A DNA stretch of 64,000 bases from an uncultured Verrucomicrobiota bacterium (GCA_903907995.1 CAIVQH010000041.1:310001-374000); one strand, 5' to 3'. Shown: positions 33,481 to 42,122, counted from the stretch's first letter. Notes: generated from the letters alone by a model not told the origin. Numbers and translations are program-made.

Positions 33481-33515
33481 GTGAAAGAAATTGTTCAGAC
33501 CGCCGTGAGGCGGTC
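33481..33515 (-). terminator. Terminator-like hairpin after the gene remnant
   Basis: GACCGCC and GGCGGTC (33498-33504/33509-33515) form a perfect 7-bp stem with a 4-base loop; on the minus strand it is followed by AATTTCTTT. It lies 6 bp past the stop of the remnant at 33521, which suggests the remnant was once an expressed gene. Confidence 0.5.
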
Positions 33516-33520
33516 GCGCT

Positions 33521-33909
33521 TCAATCCGCTGTCATCTTGACCACCAGGCTTCGGACGGAGCATTGCCCGAAGCCGTTGCCAAAACTGTTCCCCACGAGGA
33601 ATTCCATCTGCAGGGTGCATTCGCCGGCGGGCGTTTGCATACTGCTGTAGAGAGGAGAGAATTTCATGGTCACGGAAACCGAATCCCCTGAGGCGATCTC
33701 GGTCGCCTCGGTGAAGCCGTTGTTCTGAAAGAGGGTGGCCGGAATTCCGGTCACGCTGCGGTTGACCGATTCGACCCCGTTCGGGGCGGTGATCGTCGGC
33801 GTCGAGGTGCCAAACATCCCGCCGCGCACGGCCACCCAAAGGGGTTTCTTTTTGGACAGGTTCACCAGCGTCATCGTCAACTGATACCCGTTGTTGTTGA
33901 CGGGATGCA
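33521..33909 (-). pseudogene. 3' remnant of a beta-rich secreted-type protein gene
   Basis: About 128 in-frame codons on the minus strand with protein-like composition (HPVNNNGYQLTMTLVNLSKK, TPTITAPNGVESVNRS, GECTLQMEFLVGNS), ending in a normal stop and a terminator. Upstream the frame runs into the antisense of the PEP-CTERM gene at 33920, where it loses all protein-like features, and there is no start codon at the junction. An internal ATG at 33874 would give 117 residues. The best reading is a gene whose 5' part was lost near 33910. Confidence 0.5.
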
Positions 33910-33919
33910 GCGTTAGGAG

Positions 33920-35812
33920 ATGAAAAACCAGAACAAACCGACCGCTTTCCGTTTTCAGCAGCCCCTGGCTGCCTCGCGTCCGCCCTGCTTCCGCTGGCTC
34001 GCCCGGGCCGCGCTGCTGGGTGCAACCGCCCTGCCGGCCATGGCCCAGCAGTATTTCACACCCGGCAACATCATCGTGAGCCGCAGTGTATATACCGGAA
34101 CGGCCGCGACCGTGACCTCCGGTGCGCCGCTGCCGGGCGGCGGTGTCGCCGTGTCCAATGGCACCTATCCCGCCGTCTTTCAAAACGAGACGCCCGATCC
34201 GAGCTTCGGTGTCACCTCGCCGATCTACCTCGACCAGCTCACGCCTTCCGGCACGCGGGTCAGCTCGCTCAACGTCACCAGCGCCCTGGGCGGCAATGTG
34301 AGCACCAGCTTCCTGTCCAAATCCGAGCTGGGTCTGAGCGTTTCGCCCGACGGTTCGGCGCTCACGTTCATGGCCTATGCGGCGCCGGCTAACACTTTGG
34401 ACGTCTCCAATTCCAACACTCCGGGCCATGTGGATCCTTCCAATCCCGTCGGCCTTACCTATCAGCGTTCCATCGTGCAGGTGGATGCGAACGGCAATGT
34501 GCAAAGCACCGCCGTGAACGCCTACACGGGCAACAATGGTCGCGCGGCGATCCTGGCCAATGGCAACTACTATCTGGTCGGCAACGGTGGCGGCAACAAC
34601 GGCACGGTGTCGGTTGCCGGCGCCAGCTTCGCCAACAACAGCACCACCATCACCGGCAGCACGACGGGGCTGGTCGCGGGGATGCCCGTGGTCAGCGCCG
34701 GCAAGATTCCGACGGGCGCGACGATCGCCTCGGTGGTGGATGCAACCCATTTTACCATCACCGCCGCCACGACGGCCAGCAGCTCCGGCACTACCCTGAC
34801 CGTCGGCACGACCACGGGGGCGACCCAGACCGCAATGATCAGCCAGAATACGGGCGTGCAGATGATCCCCGCCGGCAGCAGCGGCGACACCACCGTGGTC
34901 GGGGTCGCCAGCGGCAGCAGCAGCAGCACCACCGGCTACCAAAACGGGTTCAACATCACCCAGGCCGGTTTTGCGGCGGACAAGTCCGGCAAGGACAACA
35001 ACTTCCGGGGGGAGACGATCTACAACGGCACCCTCTACGTCACCAAGGGCAGCGGCAGCAACGGCATCAATACGCTGTACCAGGTCAATCCGTCCGGCGG
35101 TGGCTACGTGGACCCGGCCACCGGTGCCGGCCTGCCGACCTCCGCCAATGCCAGCAGCACCACGATCAACATCCTGCCGGGCTTCCCGGCCAACTCCGCC
35201 AAAACCGGCAAGGACAGCGCCAACAACGCCCAGCCGGTGTATCATCCGGATGGCATCTGGTTCGCCAACGCGACCACGCTCTATGTCGCCGACGAAGGCA
35301 CGGGCTCGGCAGCCGACATCGCCAACGGGGTCAACGTCGGAGCGGGCCTCCAGAAATGGAGCCTCGTCAACGGCACCTGGAAGCTCGATTACATCCTGAC
35401 CCAGGGCCTGAACCTGGGCGTGCAGTACAGCATCGCCAACGGGCCCAACGGTGAGGTTTACAATACCGCGTTCAACCCCGCCGCCGGCGGCCTGCGCCAG
35501 ATCACCGGCTTCGTCAACGGCGACGGGACGGTCAGCATCTACGCCACAACTTCCACGGTGAGTGCGCTGACGGATCAGGGTGCCGATCCAAACCAGTTGG
35601 TCGCCATCAGCGACCTCCTGAGCGCGACCACTTCCTCCGCAGTGTCGGGCGAGGCGTTCAACGTCTTGGAGACGGCCGGTTACGGCGAGGTCCTCCGCGG
35701 CGTGTCGGCGGCGGTGCCGGAAGCGAGCACCAACGCCGCGATCCTCGGTGGCCTCGGCCTGCTCGGCATCCTCGCCAGCCGCCGGCGCAAAGCCGCCAGC
35801 CCCAAGGCCTGA
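33920..35812 (+). CDS. Secreted PEP-CTERM-like propeller protein with an inserted beta module
   Basis: 630 residues with a long signal region (ending ALPAMAQQ). The body looks like a six- to seven-stranded-blade protein (FRGETIYNGTLYVTKGSG, HPDGIWFANATTLYVADEG, SIANGPNGEVYNTAF). Residues about 229-300 carry a different module rich in T/S/V (ASFANNSTTITGSTTGLVAG, ...IPTGATIASVVDATHFTIT), the 'TGL..GM.V...IP.GTTI..V' pattern found in phage and surface proteins. The tail VPEASTNAAILGGLGLLGI plus ASRRRK is a PEP-CTERM variant. No partner exosortase is in the window. Confidence 0.8.
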   Translation: MKNQNKPTAFRFQQPLAASRPPCFRWLARAALLGATALPAMAQQYFTPGNIIVSRSVYTGTAATVTSGAPLPGGGVAVSNGTYPAVFQNETPDPSFGVTSPIYLDQLTPSGTRVSSLNVTSALGGNVSTSFLSKSELGLSVSPDGSALTFMAYAAPANTLDVSNSNTPGHVDPSNPVGLTYQRSIVQVDANGNVQSTAVNAYTGNNGRAAILANGNYYLVGNGGGNNGTVSVAGASFANNSTTITGSTTGLVAGMPVVSAGKIPTGATIASVVDATHFTITAATTASSSGTTLTVGTTTGATQTAMISQNTGVQMIPAGSSGDTTVVGVASGSSSSTTGYQNGFNITQAGFAADKSGKDNNFRGETIYNGTLYVTKGSGSNGINTLYQVNPSGGGYVDPATGAGLPTSANASSTTINILPGFPANSAKTGKDSANNAQPVYHPDGIWFANATTLYVADEGTGSAADIANGVNVGAGLQKWSLVNGTWKLDYILTQGLNLGVQYSIANGPNGEVYNTAFNPAAGGLRQITGFVNGDGTVSIYATTSTVSALTDQGADPNQLVAISDLLSATTSSAVSGEAFNVLETAGYGEVLRGVSAAVPEASTNAAILGGLGLLGILASRRRKAASPKA

Positions 35813-35828
35813 GTTTCAGCCAAAACCA

Positions 35829-35857
35829 AAACCCCGCCGTTCTGCGGCGGGGTTTTT
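35829..35857 (+). terminator. Intrinsic terminator of the PEP-CTERM-like gene
   Basis: AAACCCCGCCG and CGGCGGGGTTT form a perfect 11-bp stem with a 5-base loop, then TTTTT. It lies 17 bp after the stop and probably serves the opposite VOC gene weakly through its A run. Confidence 0.85.
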
Positions 35858-35888
35858 CGTTTTTACGGAACGGTGTTCCCGACCTTCG

Positions 35889-36458
35889 TCAGGGCTTCTT
35901 GGCCGGGCCGACCAACTCGATGAAGGTTCCGTCGGGATCTTGGAACGTCACGAGCTGTGTGCCCCCGCCCAGTTCCACGGGCGACTCCACCAGCAGCTTT
36001 ACCCCGCCGGCCTTGAGCAGCCGCAGCGACTGCGTCATGTCGCCCACGTAGATCGTGAGGTAGTTCAGCCCCATCGTGGAATGGATGAACTTCCGTTCCG
36101 GCTTGGTCACGGCGACGTCCGGGAAGGACATCAGCTTGATCTTCGTGGCTGAATCCCCTTCACCCAGCTCGAAGACGCGGATTTTCACCGCCCGGCTGTC
36201 GGTCAGGCCGATTTTCTTGCCCATCGCGGCCGGCACGTTGAATCCCGGGATCTCACGGAAACCGATCACGTTGGTGTAAAACTGGGCGGCCTTGTCGAGG
36301 TCACTGACCACGATGCCCACGTCGATCACCGGCTTCGAAAAGGTCACTGCTGGCTCCTCCACGCGCACTCGCAACAGGCTCAGGGAGAATAACGCCGTCA
36401 GCAGCAGGGCCGTGAAGAGGCTGGTACGCCGGCGGGTGGAAACAGGGATTGAAGTCAT
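35889..36458 (-). CDS. Secreted or anchored VOC-superfamily protein
   Basis: 189 residues. An N-terminal membrane segment (LFTALLLTALFSLSLL) is followed by a vicinal-oxygen-chelate (glyoxalase/dioxygenase) domain: VIDVGIVVSDLDKAAQFYTN, GLNYLTIYVGDMTQSLRLL and LVTFQDPDGTFIELVG. Metal ligands expected for the fold (H/E) are only partly visible (E at the end of FIELVG), so it may be a binding rather than catalytic protein. It is divergent from the ABC transporter genes. Confidence 0.8.
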   Translation of the reverse strand: MTSIPVSTRRRTSLFTALLLTALFSLSLLRVRVEEPAVTFSKPVIDVGIVVSDLDKAAQFYTNVIGFREIPGFNVPAAMGKKIGLTDSRAVKIRVFELGEGDSATKIKLMSFPDVAVTKPERKFIHSTMGLNYLTIYVGDMTQSLRLLKAGGVKLLVESPVELGGGTQLVTFQDPDGTFIELVGPAKKP

Positions 36459-36522
36459 CCGTGAAGCCTACCCGCCGCCAATCACGGCTCAAGCGAAAGC
36501 GCCTCCTGGCTTCTGACTCCCG

Positions 36523-36543
36523 CTTTTTCCTTTTTCCTTTCTC
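36523..36543 (+). repeat. Three-unit heptamer array (CTTTTTC)
   Basis: CTTTTTC, CTTTTTC, CTTTCTC in succession, in the leader between the VOC gene and the first binding-protein gene. Confidence 0.6.
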
Positions 36544-36607
36544 CCCACTGGCTCTTAGCCTCGCCGGGTTGGCGGTCGTCCCGGCCGCCGGCATAACCGC
36601 AAAGACC

Positions 36608-37798
36608 ATGATGAAACTCTCGCCCGACACGTCCCGCCGTGGATTTCTCACCCTCGTCGCCGCTGCCGCTTTGTTGGCCGGCTGCAAACCCTCCGGCGGT
36701 TCCGGTTCCGGCGGAGATGCGGCCGGCGGGGGTGCCAGCACCATTGTCGTCGGCGAATTTGCCTCGCTGACGGGTACCGAGGCCACCTTTGGCAAGTCCT
36801 CGCACGAGGGCACCCTCCTGGCGATCGAGGAGCTGAACAAGGCCGGCGGCTTGCTCGGCAAGCAGTTCAGCCTGATCACCGAGGACAACCGCTCCACCGC
36901 CGGCGAATCGGTGACCATCGTGAAGAAGTTCATCAGCCGCGACCACGTGGTGGCGGTGCTCGGCGAGGTCGCCTCGGGCCGTTCCATGGAGGCCGCGCCC
37001 GTCTGCCAGCAGGCCGGCATCCCGATGGTTTCGCCCTCGTCCACCAATCCGAAGGTGACGGAGATCGGCGATTACATCTTCCGCGTGTGCTTCATCGACC
37101 CGTTCCAAGGGAAGCTGCTGGCGGACTTCGCCACCAAGACGCTCAAGGCGAAGAAGGTCGCCCTGCTCTCCGATGTCTCCTCGGCTTACAGCGACGGTCT
37201 CGGCCGCTTCTTCCGCGAAGGGTTCACCGCAGGAGGCGGCGAAATCATTTCCGAGCAGAAATACACGTCCAAGGACAAGGATTTCAAAGCCCAGCTCACC
37301 GCGATCAAGGCGGCCAGCCCTGACGCGATCTTCGTGCCCGGTTACTACACCGAGGCCGGCCTCATCGTCGCGCAGGCCCGTCAGCTCGGCATCACCCTGC
37401 CGATCTTTGGCGGCGACGGTTGGGAGGCTCCGGAGCTGATCCAGATCGCCGGCGGCGAGGCGCTCGCCAACACCTACTACTCGACCCACTACTCGCCGGA
37501 ATCCAGCGATGCCCGCGTGCAGACGTTTGTGAAGGCGTTCCAGGCCCGCTTCAACGGCGAGACGCCCGACGCCATGGCCGCCCTCGGCTACGATTCCGCG
37601 ATGGTCCTCGCCGATGCCATGAAACGCGCCGGCACCACCGACGGCGCCAAGGTCCGCGACGCCCTGGCCGCGACCAAGGATTACCCCTGCGTCACCGGCA
37701 AGACGACGCTCGACGCCGCCCGCAACGCCAGCAAGGCCGCCGTCATCATCACAGTGAAGGATGGCAAGTTTAAGTACCTCGAGACAATTCAGCCGTGA
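36608..37798 (+). CDS. Branched-chain amino-acid type ABC binding protein (LivJ-like), Tat lipoprotein
   Basis: 396 residues from ATG 36608 (MMKLSPDTSRRGFLTLV). The leader has a twin-arginine motif (SRRGFL) and a lipobox LLAGC, so it should be exported folded and lipid-anchored. The mature part is a periplasmic binding fold type I: IVVGEFASLTGTEATFGKS, GGLLGKQFSLITEDNRSTA, SPSSTNPKVTEIGDYIFRV. The frame upstream to 36449 is not needed. It is closely related to the next gene (37884), pointing to a tandem duplication. Ligand not determinable; aminoacid-like or amide compounds are typical. Confidence 0.9.
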   Translation: MMKLSPDTSRRGFLTLVAAAALLAGCKPSGGSGSGGDAAGGGASTIVVGEFASLTGTEATFGKSSHEGTLLAIEELNKAGGLLGKQFSLITEDNRSTAGESVTIVKKFISRDHVVAVLGEVASGRSMEAAPVCQQAGIPMVSPSSTNPKVTEIGDYIFRVCFIDPFQGKLLADFATKTLKAKKVALLSDVSSAYSDGLGRFFREGFTAGGGEIISEQKYTSKDKDFKAQLTAIKAASPDAIFVPGYYTEAGLIVAQARQLGITLPIFGGDGWEAPELIQIAGGEALANTYYSTHYSPESSDARVQTFVKAFQARFNGETPDAMAALGYDSAMVLADAMKRAGTTDGAKVRDALAATKDYPCVTGKTTLDAARNASKAAVIITVKDGKFKYLETIQP

Positions 37799-37807
37799 GG
37801 GGAATTG

Positions 37808-37884
37808 CGAGTGGCGAATTTCGAATGACGAGTGAGTCTTGCGGATGCGCACGATGAACTTTGAGCTTTGAATCTTGAGCTTCG
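37808..37884 (+). repeat. Heptamer array between the two binding-protein genes
   Basis: CGAGTGG, CGAATTT, CGAATGA, CGAGTGA (37808-37835), a non-repeated middle part, then AACTTTG, AGCTTTG, AATCTTG, AGCTTCG (37857-37884). The array ends on the first base of the second gene's GTG start. Confidence 0.7.
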
Positions 37885-39032
37885 TGAAACTGTTTCTGCG
37901 CACGCTCGCACTGCTCTGCCTGCTATGCGCCTTCGCCGGTTGCGGCCGAAAAGAGGCAGCCGCTCCTGGTGCCGCAACTCCCATCCGAATAGGCGAATTC
38001 TCCTCGCTCACCGGGCGCGAAGCCGGGCTCGGTCAATACACCCACATGGGCGTGCTGTTGGCACTGGAGGAGCTGGACGCCGCCGGCGGCCTGCTGGGCC
38101 GCCCGGTCGAGGTCATTGCCGAGGACACCCAGTCCAAGGCGGGTGAATCCGTCACGGCCACGCGCAAGCTCGTTAGCCGCGACCACGTCATCGCACTGAT
38201 CGGTGAGGGGGCTTCCGGCCGTTGTCTCGAAGGCGCACCGATCGCTCAGGCTGGCCGCGTGCCGCTGGTCACCCCGAGCGCGACCAATCCCAAGGTGACC
38301 GAGATCGGCGACTACATCTTCCGCGTCTGCTTCACCGATCCCTTCCAGGGCACGGTGATGGCGAAGTTCGCCCGCGACTCGCTCAAGGCGCGCCGCGTGG
38401 CCCTGCTCGTGGATGTCGGCGCCTCCTACAGCGTCGGCCTCGCGGAGTTCTTCAAGGAACGGTTCAAGGCCGATGGCGGCGAGATCGTGGCCGAGCAGAA
38501 ATTCGCCGGCGGCGACAAGGATTTCCGGGCCCAGCTCACGGCGATCAAGGCCGCCAATCCTGACGCCATCTTCGCCCCCTGCTACTACGGCGAAGCCGGG
38601 CTGATCCTGTTTCAGGCCCGTCAGCTCGGGATCACCCTTCCGATCCTCGGCGGCGATGGGTACGAGGCCCCCGAGCTGATCGAGGTCGCCGGGGCGGCGG
38701 CGGAGGGCGCCTACTTCCCCGTCCATTTCTCACTGGAGAGCACCGACACCCGGAGCCGTGATTTTGTCCAGAAGTTCACCGCTCGCTTCCAGAAGCCACC
38801 CACCGGAGTCTCCGCCCTTGGTTATGACGCCCTGATGCTCGTGGCCGACGCCATTCGCCGGGCTGGCACCACCGACGGCGCTGCGATCCGCGACGCCCTT
38901 GCCGCCACGCATGAATTCAGCGGCGTGACCGGCCGCATCACCATTGATTCCGCCCGCAACGCCCACAAGCCAGCCTCGATCATCCGGGTGCGGGACGGGC
39001 GTTTTCAGTTTGTCGAGACGGTCGCACCTTGA
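37884..39032 (+). CDS. Branched-chain amino-acid type ABC binding protein (LivJ-like), lipoprotein
   Basis: 382 residues from GTG 37884 (MKLFLRTLALLCLLCAFAGC); a TTG at 37875 is the alternative. The lipobox CAFAGC marks a lipoprotein, here without a twin-arginine motif. The rest is homologous along its length to the gene at 36608 (same VTEIGDYIFRVCF and GITLPILGGDGYEAPELI segments), but its signal peptide and some binding-site loops differ. Two binding proteins may deliver different ligands to one permease pair. Confidence 0.9.
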   Translation: MKLFLRTLALLCLLCAFAGCGRKEAAAPGAATPIRIGEFSSLTGREAGLGQYTHMGVLLALEELDAAGGLLGRPVEVIAEDTQSKAGESVTATRKLVSRDHVIALIGEGASGRCLEGAPIAQAGRVPLVTPSATNPKVTEIGDYIFRVCFTDPFQGTVMAKFARDSLKARRVALLVDVGASYSVGLAEFFKERFKADGGEIVAEQKFAGGDKDFRAQLTAIKAANPDAIFAPCYYGEAGLILFQARQLGITLPILGGDGYEAPELIEVAGAAAEGAYFPVHFSLESTDTRSRDFVQKFTARFQKPPTGVSALGYDALMLVADAIRRAGTTDGAAIRDALAATHEFSGVTGRITIDSARNAHKPASIIRVRDGRFQFVETVAP

Positions 39033-39086
39033 CCACCGGCAAGCCGGCCCGGCACGCTCGTCACAGCGCCGTGACGACGGTGCGCG

Positions 39087-39977
39087 ATGACCGAACTGCT
39101 GCAACAACTCATCAATGGCCTGTCCCTGGGTGCGATCTACGCGCTCATCGCGCTCGGCTACACGATGGTTTATGGGGTGCTGCGCTTCATCAACTTCGCC
39201 CACAGCGACGTCTTCATGATCGGCTCGTACGTAGGCTTTTACCTTGCCCCGAAGCTCGGTGCCGGCTCGGTACTGGGTGGGCTGGCGGTGCTGTTCAGCG
39301 CGATGGCCGCTTGCGCCCTCCTTGGCGTCATCATCGAAAAGCTCGCCTACAAGCCGTTGCGGAACCGCTCCACGCTCACCGTGCTCATCACGGCCATCGG
39401 CGTGTCGCTGCTGCTGCAGAACGGGGGCCAGAAGCTCTTCGGCCCGAATCCGCGCGCGTTTCCGAAGCTGTTCCCCGAAACGCAGCTTCACTTCGGCGAG
39501 CTCACCGTCTCCAGCAACCAGCTCATCGTGCTGGCGGTGAGCATCTTCCTGCTGGTCATGCTGTGGTGGATCGTCCACCGCACCCGCATCGGCACGGCCA
39601 TGCGCGCCCTGTCGTTCAACGCCACCGCCGCCTCGCTCGTGGGCATCAACAACGACGCGGTGATCTCGTTCACCTTCGCGCTGGGCTCCGCGTTGGCCGG
39701 AGCCGGTGGCATCCTGTACGCGATGAACTACCCGAGCATCGATCCGCTCATGGGCACGCTGCCGGGCCTGAAGGCCTTCGTCGCCGCCGTGCTCGGCGGC
39801 ATCGGCAATCTGCCCGGCGCGGCCCTGGGCGGACTGCTCATCGGCCTGGTGGAGACGTTCATCTCCGGCACCCGCGCTTCCACATTCCGCGACGCCATCG
39901 CCTTCGCCATCCTGATTCTGATCCTGCTGTTCCGCCCGGCGGGATTGCTGGGAAAGATGCGCGTGGAGAAGGTTTGA
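39087..39977 (+). CDS. livH: Branched-chain amino-acid ABC permease (LivH-like)
   Basis: 296 residues with about eight membrane segments. LLQQLINGLSLGAIYALIALGYTMVYGVL and INFAHSDVFMIGSY are the LivH signature; RTRIGTAMRALSFNATAASL and LKAFVAAVLGGIGNLPGAAL near the C-terminus contain the EAA-type coupling loop. It forms the inner-membrane channel with LivM. It starts 54 bp after the second binding protein. Confidence 0.95.
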   Translation: MTELLQQLINGLSLGAIYALIALGYTMVYGVLRFINFAHSDVFMIGSYVGFYLAPKLGAGSVLGGLAVLFSAMAACALLGVIIEKLAYKPLRNRSTLTVLITAIGVSLLLQNGGQKLFGPNPRAFPKLFPETQLHFGELTVSSNQLIVLAVSIFLLVMLWWIVHRTRIGTAMRALSFNATAASLVGINNDAVISFTFALGSALAGAGGILYAMNYPSIDPLMGTLPGLKAFVAAVLGGIGNLPGAALGGLLIGLVETFISGTRASTFRDAIAFAILILILLFRPAGLLGKMRVEKV

Positions 39978-39983
39978 ACACCC

Positions 39984-40922
39984 ATGCCTCCCAAATCCCA
40001 GCTCTGGCTTTTGGCAACCTTGGTGGTGGCGGGAATCGTCTCCGCCTTCTCTGGACGCATTGATCCCTACTTTCTCGATGTGGCGATGGGTGTGGGCATC
40101 GCCGTCACGCTGGCCGCGAGCCTGAACCTCATTAACGGCTTCACCGGCCAGTTCTCGCTCGGACACGCGGGATTCATGGCGGTCGGGGCCTACTCATCGG
40201 CGGTGATCACGACGAATTTCGGCCCGAAGCTCCTGCCGCTTGTGGGTGGTCAGGTCTGGATCCTCTTCCCGATTGCCCTCGTGGTCGGCGGCCTGCTCGC
40301 GGCGCTGGCGGGGCTTGCGGTCGGCGCGCCGTCTTTGCGGCTCAAGGGGGATTACCTCGCCATCGTCACCCTTGGTTTCGGGGAGATCATCAAGGTGATC
40401 TTCCAGAATGTCGATGCGGTGGGTGGCGCGCGCGGCCTGGTGGGCATACCGAACTACACGAACCTGTTTTGGACGTTCGGGGTTGCGGCCGTGACGGTCT
40501 ATGTCGTTTGGGCGCTGCTGAACTCCACCTATGGGCGCGGCTTCCTCGCGGTGGCCGATGATGAGGTGGCCGCCGAGGCGATGGGCCTGAATCCCACCCG
40601 CTACAAGATCACGGCCTTCGTCGTCGGGTCCTTCTTTGCCGGCGTGGCGGGCGGACTGTATGCGCACCTCAAGGGCTACCTGAATCCCGGCGGCTTCGAC
40701 TTCAACAAGAGCATCGAGATCGTGGTGATGGTCATCCTCGGCGGCATGGGCCGGCACGTGGGCGTGATCCTCGCGGCCATCCTGCTGACTGTGGTCCAAG
40801 AGCCGCTCCGCCAGCTCGGCGACTGGCGCATGATCCTCTACTCGCTGCTGCTCATCGTGCTGATGATCACCCGACCGCAGGGCCTGTTCGTCTGGCCACT
40901 GTGGAAAAAAAAGAACGCCTGA
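39984..40922 (+). CDS. livM: Branched-chain amino-acid ABC permease (LivM-like)
   Basis: 312 residues, about eight to nine membrane segments. INGFTGQFSLGHAGFMAVGAY and LRLKGDYLAIVTLGFGEIIK are the LivM signatures; FVVGSFFAGVAGGLYAHLKG and VVMVILGGMGRHVGVIL follow. The tail KKKNA is typical. It lies 6 bp downstream of livH. Confidence 0.95.
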   Translation: MPPKSQLWLLATLVVAGIVSAFSGRIDPYFLDVAMGVGIAVTLAASLNLINGFTGQFSLGHAGFMAVGAYSSAVITTNFGPKLLPLVGGQVWILFPIALVVGGLLAALAGLAVGAPSLRLKGDYLAIVTLGFGEIIKVIFQNVDAVGGARGLVGIPNYTNLFWTFGVAAVTVYVVWALLNSTYGRGFLAVADDEVAAEAMGLNPTRYKITAFVVGSFFAGVAGGLYAHLKGYLNPGGFDFNKSIEIVVMVILGGMGRHVGVILAAILLTVVQEPLRQLGDWRMILYSLLLIVLMITRPQGLFVWPLWKKKNA

Positions 40923-40929
40923 CCCGCCG

Positions 40930-41700
40930 ATGGCCCCGCTGCTCCAGCTCGACAACGTGACGATCCGCTTCGGCGGGCTGACGGCCGTGGGCGAGGTCTC
41001 GGCCACCGTGAACGAGCACGAACTCGTCGGCCTCATCGGCCCAAACGGCGCGGGCAAGACCACGGTGTTCAACATGGTCACGGGCGTCTATCAGCCCACC
41101 AGTGGCAACATCGCCTTCGGGGGCAAACCCACCGCCGGTCTGAAGCCCTTCGAGCTGACCGAACGAGGCATCGCCCGCACCTTCCAGAATATCCGCCTGT
41201 TTCCGAGTCTCACGGTCTTCGACAACGTCCGCGTCGCGTTCCACCTCCACCTGGAGCACGACGCCGTGCATTCGCTGTCGCGCGGGCCAAAGTTCCACCG
41301 CGAGGAAATCGGCCTGCGCGAGCGCACGCGGGAACTGCTCAGCATCTTCAACCTCGAACGCGTCCAGAATGAGCCGGCCAAAAGCCTGCCCTACGGCGAC
41401 CAACGCCGCCTGGAGATCATCCGCGCGCTGGCCACGCAGCCCAAGCTGCTGCTGCTCGACGAACCCGCCGCCGGCATGAACCCCGCCGAGAAGATCGAGC
41501 TGATGAAGCTCATCCAGTTCATCCAGGAAAAGTTCCAGCTGGCCATCCTGCTGGTCGAGCACGACATGAAGGTCGTCATGGGCATCTGCCAGCGCATCCA
41601 TGTGCTCGAATACGGCCGCAAGATCGCCGAAGGCACCCCCGCCGAGATCCGGGCCAACCCGGCCGTGATCGCGGCGTATCTGGGACAGGAGCACGCTTGA
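40930..41700 (+). CDS. livG: Branched-chain amino-acid ABC ATPase (LivG-like)
   Basis: 256 residues. Walker A GPNGAGKTTVFN, Q-loop RTFQNIRLF, signature LPYGDQRRLEIIRAL (an LSGGQ variant usual for LivG), Walker B KLLLLDEPAAGMNP and H-loop LVEHDM. A 'long' LivG-type region (FHLHLEHDAVHSL) is present. Its stop (TGA 41698-41700) is the last base pair before the heptamer array and four-helix-bundle insert. Confidence 0.95.
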   Translation: MAPLLQLDNVTIRFGGLTAVGEVSATVNEHELVGLIGPNGAGKTTVFNMVTGVYQPTSGNIAFGGKPTAGLKPFELTERGIARTFQNIRLFPSLTVFDNVRVAFHLHLEHDAVHSLSRGPKFHREEIGLRERTRELLSIFNLERVQNEPAKSLPYGDQRRLEIIRALATQPKLLLLDEPAAGMNPAEKIELMKLIQFIQEKFQLAILLVEHDMKVVMGICQRIHVLEYGRKIAEGTPAEIRANPAVIAAYLGQEHA

Positions 41701-41704
41701 GAGG

Positions 41705-41739
41705 GAAAAAGGTAAAAGTAAAAAGGCAAAAGTGAAGAA
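41705..41739 (+). repeat. Purine heptamer array, left of four-helix-bundle gene
   Basis: Units GAAAAAG, GTAAAAG, TAAAAAG, GCAAAAG, TGAAGAA follow the livG stop. The GTG start of the next gene lies in the last unit, and AAGG of the array is where its ribosome-binding site would be. Confidence 0.8.
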
Positions 41740-42118
41740 TGCCGGGCCATTGTTGCCACCTTCAGTACCAGACATTCAGCAGCGGACATTTTTGTTCGCA
41801 GTTCGGGTGGTGAAACTTTGTCGACGGCTCGAAGACTCGGGTGTGAGCCGCAATCTGGTGTGGCAGTTGCAGAAATCGGCTACCAGCGTGGGCGCGAATG
41901 CCGAGGAGGCACAGGCCGGCCAAAGCCGGGCCGACTTCATCAGCAAGAATGGCATCTGCCTGAAAGAAGCCCGTGAAACACATTATTGGCTTCGCCTGTT
42001 GCAGGCAGCCGAGGCCAGCGACGACTTGGAGCTGCCCGAGCTGGAACAGGAATCGCTGGAGCTATCGCGCATTTTCGGAGCCATCGTCACTTCGACCAAA
42101 CGCAATTCAGCACTGTAA
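41732..42118 (+). CDS. Four-helix-bundle protein (23S rRNA intervening-sequence / S23 type)
   Basis: 128 residues from GTG 41732. The sequence RTFLFAVRVVKLCRRLEDSG, SRNLVWQLQKSATSVGANAE and FISKNGICLKEARETHYWLR is the TIGR02436 (IVP/S23) four-helix bundle, the same fold as the Avd accessory protein of diversity-generating retroelements. Function of the free-standing forms is unknown. It is inserted between livG and livF, bracketed by heptamer arrays of opposite strand sense, and the array supplies its ribosome-binding site. No reverse transcriptase is in the window. Confidence 0.85.
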   Translation: MKNAGPLLPPSVPDIQQRTFLFAVRVVKLCRRLEDSGVSRNLVWQLQKSATSVGANAEEAQAGQSRADFISKNGICLKEARETHYWLRLLQAAEASDDLELPELEQESLELSRIFGAIVTSTKRNSAL

Positions 42119-42122
42119 CCTC

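Larger units (their letters stand above)
33194..33520. other. 327-bp gap after the recombinase element
   Basis: Contains two hairpins (33255-33280 and 33498-33515) and no convincing gene. The frame at 33020-33241 is only the continuation of the right inverted repeat. Confidence 0.5.

Noticed and set aside
30972-33520. Classic tRNA-targeted genomic island with a direct repeat of the tRNA 3' end
   Set aside because: I looked for a second copy of the T-arm/acceptor end beyond the element and found none; the flanks are inverted repeats instead.
33875-35245. Long 5' extension of the minus-strand frame ending at 33521
   Set aside because: Only the part below about 33910 looks protein-like; the rest is antisense of the PEP-CTERM-like gene, so only the remnant is annotated.
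36482-40166. Large open frames antisense to the liv genes (509 and 478 residues)
   Set aside because: Glutamate/arginine-rich shadow proteins with no family; the sense genes are certain.
41732-42118. Diversity-generating retroelement around the Avd-like four-helix-bundle protein
   Set aside because: No reverse transcriptase, template repeat or C-type-lectin variable repeat is seen in the window; only the fold is shared.
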